Source of the DNA: Prillingera fragicola
Lineage: Eukaryota; Basidiomycota; Tremellomycetes; Trichosporonales; Trichosporonaceae
Length of the DNA: 64,000 bases
Assembly: GCA_002335605.1 (NCBI GenBank)
Contig: BEDY01000002.1
Span: 930,001 to 994,000, forward strand
Direction of reading: 5' to 3'
Each line of letters begins with the position of its first letter. Position 1 is the first letter of the stretch. Under the pieces are notes generated by a model. The model searched no databases. It saw only the letters and a program-made list of their open reading frames with translations, and was not told the origin of the DNA. The translations under genes were made by a program, and so were the position numbers. Of the stretch, positions 20,901 through 30,657 are shown one piece after another.

Positions 20901-21218
20901 GCTGTCTGAGCGTCCTCTCGTCGCGCCAGGAGCTGGGCGAGGTGGTGAGTCGCGCGTTGCCCACGCGTTGGTAGGGCGGGCTGATGATGACGAAGCCGCG
21001 GATGCCGATGTGGGAGCGGCGCGTGCTGCCCCCGAGCCCGAGCTAGAGCTCGACGACGCGCCGGGTCTCCAAGTTGATTCGCGACGGACACCTGGTAGAG
21101 CCCCAGAGTGTCCTGTTGCTCTGGACGAGTTTGCGCTGCCATTCCCTGGTCGGTCTGCATTCGAGCCCGAGTCACGACCTCGGTGGTAGGCCGATGGCGG
21201 CATGTAGTACTCTGACAT
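17966..21218 (-). CDS. CTK1: CTD kinase CTK1 / CDK12-like cyclin-dependent kinase
   Basis: Exons 21218-20347 and 20312-17966 around one 34 nt intron (20313-20346) give 1072 residues. The first ~700 residues are low complexity, rich in Arg/Ser/Asp with many SPSP and RRR runs, like SR proteins and CDK12. The kinase domain occupies ~775-1060: GEGTYGKVYKA glycine loop, ALKRIR lysine, PVTSMREIKLL as the PITAIRE-type cyclin helix, HRDMKGSNILL catalytic loop, DFGLA, and TLWYRSPELL activation segment. The helix and the KGSNILL loop point to CTK1/CDK12, which phosphorylates Ser2 of the RNA polymerase II CTD, rather than BUR1/CDK9. It ends 200 bp from the convergent LYR gene. Confidence 0.9.
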
Positions 21219-21542
21219 TTGCGCGCTCCGACGAGCGGTGTGTCGCCGGAGTTGAACGCAGGGGAGGTTTATAAGAGTGATATGTTGTTCCTGTAGCCGC
21301 TATGGCTTGGCTGCAGTAGGTGATGTAGCGGCGAGAGTGAGAACGATGTTTGTGAGATTGTTGCAGCTCGACTGATGCTCGACCCAAAACGTAGCCAGAC
21401 CTTGGTCCGACACCCAGCAGCTTGAACGGAATCAAATACACGTGGCAAATCTGCTTCCGTCCACCTCCACTTTAGAAATGTCGAGCACGCCAGGTTGAGC
21501 AACGAGAAACGTTTGTGACAGATCTCAACAACAACATTCACC
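21219..21542. promoter_or_regulatory. Divergent promoter, CTK1 / MRI1
   Basis: The 324 bp between the two start codons serves both genes. A TTTATAAGAGTGATATG segment lies near 21,268-21,284 on the CTK1 side. No other motif was recognised. Confidence 0.45.
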
Positions 21543-22770
21543 ATGTCGACCAAGTCTTTGCCCAACATGATGACCTCTATCCGCATCACCGCGGATGGAG
21601 ACACCGAGATCGTGGACCAGCTTCTCCTCCCGTAAGTCACACTGCCACTGCCACAGCCATTGCTCACCGTTTGCAGCCACACTGTCAAGTGGGACAAGGT
21701 CGAGACCCCCGAGGAGGCCTTTGATGCAATCAAGACTATGAGGGTAAGTTGGGCATTTATGGCAGCGCTGACTTGAGATTCGCGGAGCTCCTGCCATTGC
21801 CTCTCTTGCCGCCCTCTCGGTCCGCTCCCACCTCTCCTCCGCATCTGCTCCTTCGTTTGCGTCAGCCGCCGAGGTCGGCGCCCACGTCAACCCCATCCTT
21901 GACTACTTGCAGTCGTCTCGCCCCACCGCTGTTAATCTTGGAGAGGCAATGAACCGTATTCGTGAAGTCCTCAAGGCCGACGTCGATGCTGCTCAGCTGG
22001 TCGAGGAAGTCAAGGCTGCCTGCTTTGCTGTTCACGAGGAGGACTTGGAGCGTAACCGTACCATGGGCCGCCTGGGTGCCGAGTGGCTGTGGAAGCAGCG
22101 CGGCGGTAACGGCAAGAAGGCGCTGAAGATTATCACCGTGTGCAACACTGGCTCGCTCGCGACTTCGGGCTACGGCACTGCCATTGGTGTCATCACTGCT
22201 CTCTTCGAGGCCGACCAGCTGGACACTGCCTACTACGCCCAGACCACTCCTTACCACCAGGGCTCGCGTCTCACCTCGCTTGAGCTCACGACCCTCAACA
22301 TTCCCGCGTGTATGATCTGCGACAACATGCTCGGCTCGCTAATGCAGCACAACGACATTGACGGTATCGTTGTCGGCGCGGACCGTATCGTGCGTAACGG
22401 CGACACGGCCAACAAGATTGGCACCTACCAGGCCGCAGTCCTTGCCCAACGCCACGGCGTTCCCTTCATGGTCGCCGCACCCGTGACCACCGTGGACCTC
22501 TCGCTCGCGACCGGCGCCGAGATCCACATCGAGCAGCGTCCCGCCGTCGAGGCCACCCTCGTCCGCGGCCGCAACGTCGAGACCGGCACCCTCGACGTCG
22601 TGCGCATCTCGCCCGAAGGCGTCGGATCTGGGCCCGAGCCTTGGAACCAGGTCTACAACCCCTCCTTTGACGTCACGCCCGCCGAGCTCATCAGCGCCGT
22701 CGTTACCGAGAAGGGAGTCGCTGTGCGCGCCGACGGAGCGACGAGCATTGACGTCGCGAGTGTTTGCTAG
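21543..22770 (+). CDS. MRI1: Methylthioribose-1-phosphate isomerase
   Basis: Exons 21543-21631, 21677-21743 and 21778-22770 encode 382 residues; introns are 45 and 34 nt. The protein has the eIF2B-related isomerase fold: an N-terminal IRGAPAIASLAALSV helix, the catalytic-cysteine loop CNTGSLATSGYGTA (~residue 174), and the Asp-containing loop VGADRIVRNGDTANKIGTY (~260). Met salvage uses this enzyme to convert methylthioribose-1-phosphate to methylthioribulose-1-phosphate in the cytosol. Length and motif spacing match the family, and the C terminus PAELISAVVTEKG is typical. Confidence 0.94.
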
Positions 22771-22958
22771 AGTAGAGTCTTATTTGCATGTAGTTGTTTA
22801 CCCTAGCGAGGCCGTCGTTGGCGCAGGATGTGTGCAAGACACAGTGGCGCGGTGGAGGTGGAGGACGTGCATCCCTCGCCAAGCCTTGTCATCACAGGAA
22901 CGCCCGGCCGACTTGTCAACTACCCACTCACTCGCCTCTCACACAACGAGCAACACCA

Positions 22959-23188
22959 ATGGGCAGCGCAGCGTCAAAGGCCAAACCCAAGAATCTAACT
23001 GCTGTAAGGCAGCTCAATCCGTACAAACAACAAAACCTCGTCAGTGAGTACGCCCCTTTGGCCACCGTGGCAGGGAGCTGATGATGACAGTGCCCGATTT
23101 CGGCAAGACGAAGCGGCCCGGCGCGCAGGCTGGGTTCAAGAAACCCGGCTTTGGAGGCGGGGTGGGCAAGCCGCCTGGTCGCAAGTAG
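22959..23188 (+). CDS. Small 60-residue protein with N-myristoylation-type start
   Basis: Exons 22959-23043 and 23091-23188 around a 47 nt intron (GTGAGT donor, TGATGACAG end) encode 60 residues. It starts MGSAASKAKPK, which fits the Gly2-x3-Ser N-myristoylation rule followed by basic residues. The second exon is Lys/Gly/Pro-rich (GFKKPGFGGGVGKPPGRK). The frame is only evident after splicing. I do not recognise a family. The predicted lipid anchor plus a polybasic tail suggests membrane association. It lies 188 bp downstream of MRI1 on the same strand, with its own upstream region. Confidence 0.6.
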
Positions 23189-23364
23189 CCCTGCTATGAC
23201 CTGCTATAAGGGCAGCATGCATGGCCCATGCACGATGTGTTCGTCACTGAAGGTGCCTGCTTGTGGTTGTAGATATATTTGGTTCCGAGAAATGTAATGT
23301 TGATCTCTTCGGTTGGTCATGACGTTCAACTCCTCCACATCTCACATCTCACCTCGGCGCCGCC

Positions 23365-24531
23365 ATGCCCCTCCTCGCCTGCGGGTCTAATGGATCCGGC
23401 CAGCTCGCACTAGGCCACGCCGACGACGTCTCGTCCTTCGCTCCATGTCTCTTTGATCCTGCGTGTCCTGAGGCCGAGGTCGTTGATCTCGTGTCCACCG
23501 CGTCGCATGCTCTCCTGCTACTTCGTACCCCGGAGGGCGTAAGGCTGCTGGGAGCTGGGACAAACACGCACGGCCAGCTCGGGCTCGGGTGTGCACTCAC
23601 ATCTGCGCGACCTGCGCGGACAGCGTTCACACCAACGAGCATTGCGCGGGACGCTGGGCTGGATGAGCGCTGGATACCGACCAGAGTCGCCGCGACGTGG
23701 ACGTCGAGTTTTGTCGTTTTCCAGCGCGACGACGGGGCTGCGGGAGGTACTCCGCAAGTGGTTGTTGCGTGCGGGTCGAACGACTTTGGCGAGCTCGGAT
23801 CCAGGGGCGGGGGGGTCGTTCGGGTCGATCTTGGGCTTGCGGGCGACGAGTGGGTCGAGCACTTGAAGGGGGGGCAGCGACATGTCGTTGCTGTCGTATC
23901 GCGGGGGAGGGGGGAGGGAAGGACGCAGCGGGTAGTGGGCTGGGGGGCTGCTCGGCGTGGGGAGCTCGACGCTGTGCCCCTGCCAGTGGAGCCGAGGGGG
24001 AAAGGCAAAGGGAAAGCGCCCGCGCGCGATGCCACACGACCACCGACGACTATCACCTTGGCGATTCCCCCAGACGCGCATATCGTTGATCTCGCACTCG
24101 GCGCTAGTCACTCTCTCGCACTTTTAGACACTGGCCGCATCCTAGCCTGGGGCAGCGACCAAAAGGGCCAGCTCGCCGGCATCGCCGACGCCGACCACAC
24201 GGACGCAATAGCAGCCAGCTGGGGCGGGAGCTACCTCCTCTCCAAGGGGACAGTGTACTCGCAGGGCGCAAACACGCACGGCCAGGTCGTCCGCCTTCCC
24301 GGAGCTGAGCGGCGTGTGCCCCTGGAGGGCAGCACCGCTCGGGCGCTTGTCGCTGGGTCTGAGCATGTTCTCGTGCTCGACGACGCGGGCAGGCTGTGGA
24401 CCGGCGGGTGGAACGAGCACGGAAACTTGGGGCTGGGGGATGAAAAGGATCGGGCCATGCTTGTTGACACTGGCGTGGTTGGGAGAAGAGTATGGGGTGG
24501 GTGTGCCGCTAGCTGGGTGTGGGTCGACTAG
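23365..24531 (+). CDS. RCC1-repeat protein, ATS1-like
   Basis: This intronless 388-residue frame has at least five RCC1-type blades: LLACGSNGSGQLALGH, LLGAGTNTHGQLGLG, VVACGSNDFGELG, ILAWGSDQKGQLAG, VYSQGANTHGQV and LWTGGWNEHGNLGLGD. A GASHSLALL strand is also typical. The size and single seven-blade propeller match ATS1/RCCD1-type proteins rather than the chromatin RCC1/PRP20 exchange factor, which has more regular repeats. ATS1 acts with the KTI/Elongator wobble-uridine pathway; assigning that role here is inference. Confidence 0.75.
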   Translation: MPLLACGSNGSGQLALGHADDVSSFAPCLFDPACPEAEVVDLVSTASHALLLLRTPEGVRLLGAGTNTHGQLGLGCALTSARPARTAFTPTSIARDAGLDERWIPTRVAATWTSSFVVFQRDDGAAGGTPQVVVACGSNDFGELGSRGGGVVRVDLGLAGDEWVEHLKGGQRHVVAVVSRGRGEGRTQRVVGWGAARRGELDAVPLPVEPRGKGKGKAPARDATRPPTTITLAIPPDAHIVDLALGASHSLALLDTGRILAWGSDQKGQLAGIADADHTDAIAASWGGSYLLSKGTVYSQGANTHGQVVRLPGAERRVPLEGSTARALVAGSEHVLVLDDAGRLWTGGWNEHGNLGLGDEKDRAMLVDTGVVGRRVWGGCAASWVWVD

Positions 24532-24877
24532 GCCATGTGTGCATGCACTGCGCATGTGCCATGTGCCTCGACACTGATGGACGCGTGTAGTGCTCACCTC
24601 GGGGGCTGTACACATTGCTCAAAGATCTCTACACGCTCTACACACTGCGAGACGCGTGGTGAAGAATGTGACTGACAGAGACACCTCCCTTCCTCCGTTT
24701 TGGGTGGTCACAGACGCGAGTGTCTGTGCACGACGTGTTTTTCTAACCATTGCCCCTTGTCTTCTCTCTTGCCACACCTCGACCTCTTTCTTTCTCACTC
24801 TTCCTCACTCTCTTTCTCTGACTCCATTCTCACTGTCCCTCCTTGTGCACTGAATCCATCTCGGCAGCTCCTTCATC
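24532..24877. promoter_or_regulatory. Upstream region of the Ser/Pro-rich gene
   Basis: These 346 bp contain a long pyrimidine tract (24,745-24,845, CTCTTTC repeats) just before the ATG at 24,878, typical of fungal core promoters and leaders. No other element was recognised. Confidence 0.45.
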
Positions 24878-27800
24878 ATGGCATCCACAGTTCCAGTCAC
24901 TCGTTTGCCACCACCACCGCACGCCATTGTCAACGCCCCTCAAGCCTCCCAACCGCCTTCTCAGGACTTTGGACCCACCTTCGACGAGCCCTCCGAGTTA
25001 TCATATACCAGCCGCTTGTCATCATCTCCCTCTGCCGAGCTCTGGAAGCAACGCAGCGATGCTGACAGCTGGAGCCCCGATTATCGCCCCTCACCCCCAA
25101 GCACTCTGGGACGACGCGGCAGCGGTGGCGGTGGTGGCGCAGGCTCATCATGGAGCGACACGGGCTCAATGCTCGCGCCAGTCCCAGAGCACGCGGCCAT
25201 GTCGAGTCGCACACTCTCTCCGCTGTCTGCCGAGCGCCACACTCCGCCTCCATTGCAGCGCACGCTGAGGCAAAGCAACTCGCACAGGTCGATGCGTCAG
25301 CGCGCTTCTCCTGTACCCTACCTTGCGCAAAGCCACCAGCCGGCCGTTCCCGCCCCCGAACTCTCGATTCCACGCTCCGACAATTTGTTGCTACATCAAA
25401 ACCAGGGCGTCAAGTCGTCGGCACACGCCAAGCGCGAGGCCTACTTTACGTCTGCCCTCGAGCTGCCACTTGACATGCTCAGTGAAGTTGTGGACCCCCC
25501 GTTGCAGCTGGCGCCGTCGCACTCTGATTCGCCCTCAATGCCAAGGCGAATGAGCAGCATGCTGGGCCTGGGACGCACGCGCAGCAGTTCCAGTCTTCGC
25601 AGCACATCGTCGGCGACGACGACTGGATCACCGGCCCCACCGCTCCCGTCTCCAACCCCAGGCAGGATCCGCGTTCAGCCGCGCTCTGTGAGCGTCCAGG
25701 CTCAACGCCCGCCGAGCATGGCGTCACCTGCTCAACGCAATGTTCGCAGCAACACACTCCCACACAATTCGCGACACAGCATGCCCGTCCCACCCCGCGC
25801 AATGACGCGCACCCAGTCTGTCGAAGAGCTCGCTTCGGCCCATCGCAGAAGTATGGTTCGACACGTGCCCAGCGCCATCAGCCAATCTTCTTCAGACAGC
25901 AACCTAGCAGTTCTAGCCGAGCCCAAAGGCGCGCCACCTCCGGCACCCAGCGCAGGCCGCTTCGCCACGGCGCCGCTCCCAGCTACACCGCCAACCCGAC
26001 CTCCGGCGCAGGCACGACCCGCCGGCGCTCGTCCACTTTCCAAGTCGCGCGGGACACGCCCCTCCACCGCTCCAGAGGTAGTCGGCGCCGGTCGCCGCCT
26101 CGGCGTTCCAGCGCAGGAAGCTCGACCAGCGACAGCCGCAGTGTCTGGACCCATTATTCCGCCCCGCGCCGAAGCGTATGTGCACGATGACGACGATGGC
26201 GATCAGGAGCCAGAAGAGGTTCTTACTTCGGTGGAGACGCCAGAGGCGCCTTTTGTGCCGTTGACGCGCAGGTCGTCATCGTTGGTTAAAGAGTCTGGCG
26301 CTCAGGTTGAAGCGTCCATTACTACAACATCGGGGTCTGTCGACAGGCCACTTGCGCGTCGGACCTCATCACTGAACAACGAGGCTGTTGGCTTGGTGGA
26401 ATCACCTGCCGAAGCTGTGGTCAAGACGCTCACGCGCCGAACGTCGTCGTTGAACAAAGAGCCCATCGCCACAGTCGACTCGCCCGTTGATACAACCCTG
26501 TCTCTCCAACCACTGGCTCGCCGGGCGTCTTCACTTTCAAGAGAGTCTATCGCACACGTAGACTCACCTTCGGACACCAGTTCACTTTCAGCCATTGCCC
26601 CGCTGGCTCGCAGGACCTCGTCGCTGGGCAAGGAATCCGTCGTAAGCGTCTCGCCGACTTCACCTCTCGAGCTGTCGACGACACCAGTCGAGATGTCACC
26701 CCCTCCAATGCGCCTCCCCCCGCCACCCTGCCACACAGAGAGCCAAGAGGCCAGCACCGTGCGGGTTGACTGTGCGAAGTCTGTCCCGCCACACCGTCTG
26801 CAACGTCCGCTCCTGCGACCAGCACTTGCCACACCGGACGTCAACGGTAACAACCCCTCTGGCCGCTCGCAGCGTGACGGCACAAGCTCTGGCCTCCAAG
26901 TCGGTTTTGTGCCCGCTTCCTACCCTCTGCCACCTTCATCGCACGCTAGCTCGGCTCCTGCACCTGTAGAAAGGGGGCCTGAGCCGTTGCCCCCAGTGAG
27001 GCAAGGCAGCAACGCGAAGGGAAAGGACAAGTCCCTGGACAGGCAGCCTAGCAAGATCAAGCACTCGGCGCACTCGGGTGGCGAAAAGGTTGTCGTCGCT
27101 ACATCAAGTGACGCGTCTGTAACCTCGGTGCAGAACAATGATGACCACGTCTCGTTTGAGGTCAACTCGGTCAAGCGCGGGCGGCTGCATGTGTCGCTCA
27201 ACTGGCTGCCTTCGAGGAGGAACTCTCAGCGCAGCCAGGCCGCACCCATTCCACCTCCCAAAGATGCGTACACGCCGTCTCTCGCGCCAACGCCAGACAG
27301 GCAGGACATGCGGGAATACCTCACAGCTCCAGCCACACCACTACGCACAATGCACGAGTCTCCATCGTCGTCATACGACTCGGACGATATACGTGACGAC
27401 CCCCGCCGCCACTCCCTCCCATCGCCGCCACCCACGTCTTCTCCATTGTGGTACGCCCCCTCACCGCCGCCGATGGGCTACCCCGCAATGCCACCACAGG
27501 TACCACCCCAGCAACTGCCGCCAGGCTTTGCATACCCCGTGCCATCCCAGTACCCGCCCGGCATGCACCCCCGCGCCCTCGGTCCATGGGCTCAAGAACC
27601 CGGCCACGCTTCACCACCCGCAGCAGGCACCACGCGCCCAACGGACCACCACCGCACCTCCTCCCTCGACCGCAGCTCGCACCCCCCGCACCTGCCTTCC
27701 CCCTCCCGCACGCGCTCGCGGCCCAGCCAGACATCCTGGTGGAACCGGATGCTCACCTTTGACCGCGGTGGCTCTGATCCCGACCCAATCGTAAAGTGGC

Positions 27801-28168
27801 GGCACGAAGTGCATCCGGGGCGTGTACCCAGCGGGCAGGCGTCCATCGTCCCGTCCGCGGCGCCTGTGCAGCACCGTTCGCGCTTCTTTGGACACGAGAA
27901 GCGGGCCGCTGCCAAGGAAGCAGCCAAGGAGGCGAGGGAGAAGCAAGCGTATGAAAGGGAGAAAGCGGCTAGGCGAGCCGCGAGGTCTGCGCGGCGTGAT
28001 CAGCGTGAGCTGCAGCAAGCGGGAGCTAGGCGGGGCCAGGGGAATGGGAGTGCGCTCAAGTCTGTTGACCCTTTTGCGGCCAAGCCCCTCGGGGCCGAAC
28101 ATGGCGAGGACGACGGCATGCCCGTCAAAGGGAACGGGGGGGCTGGTGGCAAGGCTTTGGCTGCGTGA
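24878..28168 (+). CDS. Large Ser/Pro-rich protein with RRxSSL repeats, function unknown
   Basis: This intronless 1096-residue frame is mostly low complexity, rich in Ser, Pro, Ala and Arg, with many basic-directed Ser sites (MRRMSSMLGLGRTRSSSSL). Residues ~460-590 hold five tandem copies of a unit centred on RRTSSLxxE. A short globular-looking segment (VSFEVNSVKRGRLHVSLNWLPS, ~750-775) is followed by a Pro-rich region and a C-terminal Lys/Ala/Arg coiled-coil-like helix (EAAKEAREKQAYEREKAARRAARSA in pieces, ~1010-1045). I do not recognise a family. The profile suggests an intrinsically disordered signalling or cytoskeletal scaffold regulated by kinases; that is inference from composition. Confidence 0.8.
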   Translation: MASTVPVTRLPPPPHAIVNAPQASQPPSQDFGPTFDEPSELSYTSRLSSSPSAELWKQRSDADSWSPDYRPSPPSTLGRRGSGGGGGAGSSWSDTGSMLAPVPEHAAMSSRTLSPLSAERHTPPPLQRTLRQSNSHRSMRQRASPVPYLAQSHQPAVPAPELSIPRSDNLLLHQNQGVKSSAHAKREAYFTSALELPLDMLSEVVDPPLQLAPSHSDSPSMPRRMSSMLGLGRTRSSSSLRSTSSATTTGSPAPPLPSPTPGRIRVQPRSVSVQAQRPPSMASPAQRNVRSNTLPHNSRHSMPVPPRAMTRTQSVEELASAHRRSMVRHVPSAISQSSSDSNLAVLAEPKGAPPPAPSAGRFATAPLPATPPTRPPAQARPAGARPLSKSRGTRPSTAPEVVGAGRRLGVPAQEARPATAAVSGPIIPPRAEAYVHDDDDGDQEPEEVLTSVETPEAPFVPLTRRSSSLVKESGAQVEASITTTSGSVDRPLARRTSSLNNEAVGLVESPAEAVVKTLTRRTSSLNKEPIATVDSPVDTTLSLQPLARRASSLSRESIAHVDSPSDTSSLSAIAPLARRTSSLGKESVVSVSPTSPLELSTTPVEMSPPPMRLPPPPCHTESQEASTVRVDCAKSVPPHRLQRPLLRPALATPDVNGNNPSGRSQRDGTSSGLQVGFVPASYPLPPSSHASSAPAPVERGPEPLPPVRQGSNAKGKDKSLDRQPSKIKHSAHSGGEKVVVATSSDASVTSVQNNDDHVSFEVNSVKRGRLHVSLNWLPSRRNSQRSQAAPIPPPKDAYTPSLAPTPDRQDMREYLTAPATPLRTMHESPSSSYDSDDIRDDPRRHSLPSPPPTSSPLWYAPSPPPMGYPAMPPQVPPQQLPPGFAYPVPSQYPPGMHPRALGPWAQEPGHASPPAAGTTRPTDHHRTSSLDRSSHPPHLPSPSRTRSRPSQTSWWNRMLTFDRGGSDPDPIVKWRHEVHPGRVPSGQASIVPSAAPVQHRSRFFGHEKRAAAKEAAKEAREKQAYEREKAARRAARSARRDQRELQQAGARRGQGNGSALKSVDPFAAKPLGAEHGEDDGMPVKGNGGAGGKALAA
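26250..26650 (+). repeat. Five tandem RR[ST]SSL-containing protein repeats
   Basis: The units read LTRRSSSLVKES, LARRTSSLNNEA, LTRRTSSLNKEP, LARRASSLSRES and LARRTSSLGKES, spaced ~28-36 residues apart, each followed by a Val-acidic/Ser-Pro segment (VESPAE, VDSPVD, VDSPSD, SVSPTSP). RRxS is a PKA-type site and the context could create 14-3-3 docking sites. Confidence 0.85.
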
Positions 28169-28915
28169 GGTTTCTCAGCAGGTCTGCTCGTAAGGAAGGG
28201 GTAAGGCCGGGACAGAGCAAGAGGCTGCGAGGATGCCAGAGTAGGAAGAAGTCGGCACGCTGGCGCTGCGTCATTGGGATTGCATAGGGCATGAGGTTGA
28301 GGACAGCAGCACGCTGCTGGACAGTATGTGCGATGCATTTGTCCCAGCGTTGGTGCCACAATAACGTTACAACGACGCAGAGCCTCGCAACAACACCCCA
28401 CACTCAACGGCGGCACTATCCCCGTCGCCGGACTTGCCAATGCCACACTGCGCCGCCCCGGACATGCTCGCACCCCACCTCCCCTCCATACGCCCCGGCC
28501 AAACGCATCCCCCGCATGTCCGTCGGCGCGTCCGTCCACAGTCCGTCATCTCGCGATCTATGCGGTTATGGGCGGCGACTCGGTCGTGGCTTGCGCCCAG
28601 GGCATGCAGGGCAGGTGGTGCCGACACGTGTGATTCCTGCAATTGTGGCAAGCCATGTGCACGATTGAAGGCCCTGAGGTCTTGGCGGTGCTTCTCCCTT
28701 TTCTTGACCTGTGAGGGGTCGTGGGACCGTGGTGGCGGATGGGGGTGAGGTGGAGTTGATTGGGTTGGCTGTGCGAGGCGTGGACTGTTGGCTGAGAGCG
28801 GGGAGCTTGTCAGTTTGCTTCAGTGAGAAGAGGATGTGCCCTATACAAATTGCATTTTGTACGCCTAGTAGTACAGCTATAGAATGAATGATAATGATGA
28901 ATGAGTAAAATAAAA
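28169..28915. other. Convergent intergenic stretch
   Basis: This lies between the 3' ends of the Ser/Pro-rich gene and the permease gene. Several short open frames on both strands overlap one another, with no domain or splice pattern. An AT-rich patch at 28,840-28,915 next to the permease stop probably carries its polyadenylation signals. Confidence 0.45.
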
Positions 28916-30657
28916 CTAGTAGACGTAGGTAAACTCGTCGTTCTTGTAGTCGGTAAGGTCGAGGAGGGCGTTCTGGCCGAGACGGACGTGGGTCTCTCCC
29001 GTAGCCTCGTCGACCGTGTCCTCACCGTCGCCGTACGAGACGTACTTGTCCTCCATGGAGGTGTCCTTGATGAACCTGGGCTTGCCGGCGGCGACACGCT
29101 GGCCCTGGCGGACCTTGTTGAGCCAGAGGAGGGCGGCGACCTGCATGCCGATGACGCCGAGGAGGGCGCAGAAGAGGCCCATGACGACCTTGAGACCCGA
29201 GAGGTAGTGCCTGTCCGTGTTCTTGAACAGGAGGGGGCCGATAATGTTGCCTGCCGACGAGCCGGCGTTGTAGACACTCATAATGACCGACTTCTTGGTC
29301 TGGCCACCAGTGTTGGCGGCCATCCACGAGACGATCAGGGGGTTGCCACCAAAGAGCGCCGAGAGGAGGTAGTAGCCGACAAGAGCGGGCGCCTGGCGGA
29401 AGTCGTGCGAGGCCTCGTGGTAGAGGAGAGCGAGACCGACAATGACAGGGATGACGTAGATGGCAAGCACGGCCGACTTGAGGCGCCACTTGTGCGCGGC
29501 GTACGAGGCGGTGATGATGGCGACAAACTGGAGGAAACCGAATGGCATGTTGAGGAGGGTCGTCTTGTATGCGTCAAAGCCAAAGCCCTTGATGAGGGTA
29601 GGACCGAAAGCGTTGGTGACCGAGGCGCCAATGTTGAGAAGAAGAGCCATGACGAGCCACAGGAAAGACTTGACGTCGTAAAAGACCTCGGCGACCTGGG
29701 CCCACTTGAACTCGTTGGACCCGGTACCAGTCTGGTTGGCACGGAGACGCTCAATGGCCATGGCCTTTTCGTCGTGGTCGAGGAAACGGGCGGTGGGAAT
29801 GTCCGAGTCAAGGACGTACCAGATGACAGGCGCGGTCATGACAGTAATGACGCCAAAGATGATGAAGATGAGCTGCCACGCGGCAATGTGCTCGCTCTTG
29901 ACGTGGCCGAGGGCCCACGAGACAAAGGCGGCGACAATAGTGGCGATACCGTTGGTAGAGTACCAGGCGGCGACACGGAGGGGCTGCTCCGAGCGACGGT
30001 ACCACTGCGAGGTGAGGATACCGAAGAGGGGCAGGCATCCAGCCTCAAAGAGACCGAGGAGGAAGCGAGTGGCAATGAGACCGCCGTAGCTGCAGAAATG
30101 TTAGCAGGAGAAGCCCTCAGGCACGCCACTGCCCACCTGCTGGGCACCTGTCCCGGCGGCAGTGGAAAAAATTGTACTCACTTTGTAGAAGCAGCCATGC
30201 AAGCCTGGGCGATACCCCAGCCCAAGCACAGGCAGGTCATGAGGTAGCGAGCGGGAACACGGACGATGAGGTAGGACGAGAACGGCTGCCATCCGAGCTG
30301 AGCAATGGCGTTGACAGTCGCAATCATAGAGTACTGGGTCGAGTCGATGTTCGTGTCCTTGGACAGGCCCCAGACGTTGCCGAGACCGAGGACAGACTTG
30401 TCAATGATTTGGAGGAAGTAGACCCAAACAAGGATAGAAAGAATGTACTTGTCGGTCTTGCGGCGGATACGGTCATTGTCCTCCTGGGTGAGAATGATGC
30501 GCTCATCGCCAATGATGGCGAGGGCGCGGTCGCCGTGCTTGATGTCGCTGCCAGTGTGGGTGCCCTGGCGCTTGAGGTCGCTGTCGGCGTACTCGGGGTC
30601 GGAGGCGTTTTCGTGGTGCTGGTGCTGGGGCACATCCTTGGTGTAAGGAGTGGACAT
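28916..30657 (-). CDS. Major facilitator transporter, allantoate permease (DAL5) type
   Basis: Exons 30657-30182 and 30089-28916, around a 92 nt intron (30090-30181), give 549 residues. A hydrophilic N terminus of ~85 residues precedes twelve predicted membrane spans. Motifs typical of the DAL5/anion:cation symporter family are present: RRKTDKYILSILVWVYFLQ, DKSVLGLGNVWGL, QYSMIATVNAIAQLGWQP, YGGLIATRFLLGLFEAG and QWYRRSEQPLRVAAWYSTNG. Family members import allantoate, ureidosuccinate, nicotinate or similar carboxylates across the plasma membrane. The substrate cannot be read from the sequence. A GATAA core at 30,822-30,826 on the coding strand, 165 bp upstream, would fit nitrogen control but is weak evidence. 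Confidence 0.9.

Noticed and set aside
28901..30247. 448-codon plus-strand frame over the permease gene
   Set aside because: Charged antisense shadow of the transporter, with no domain of its own.
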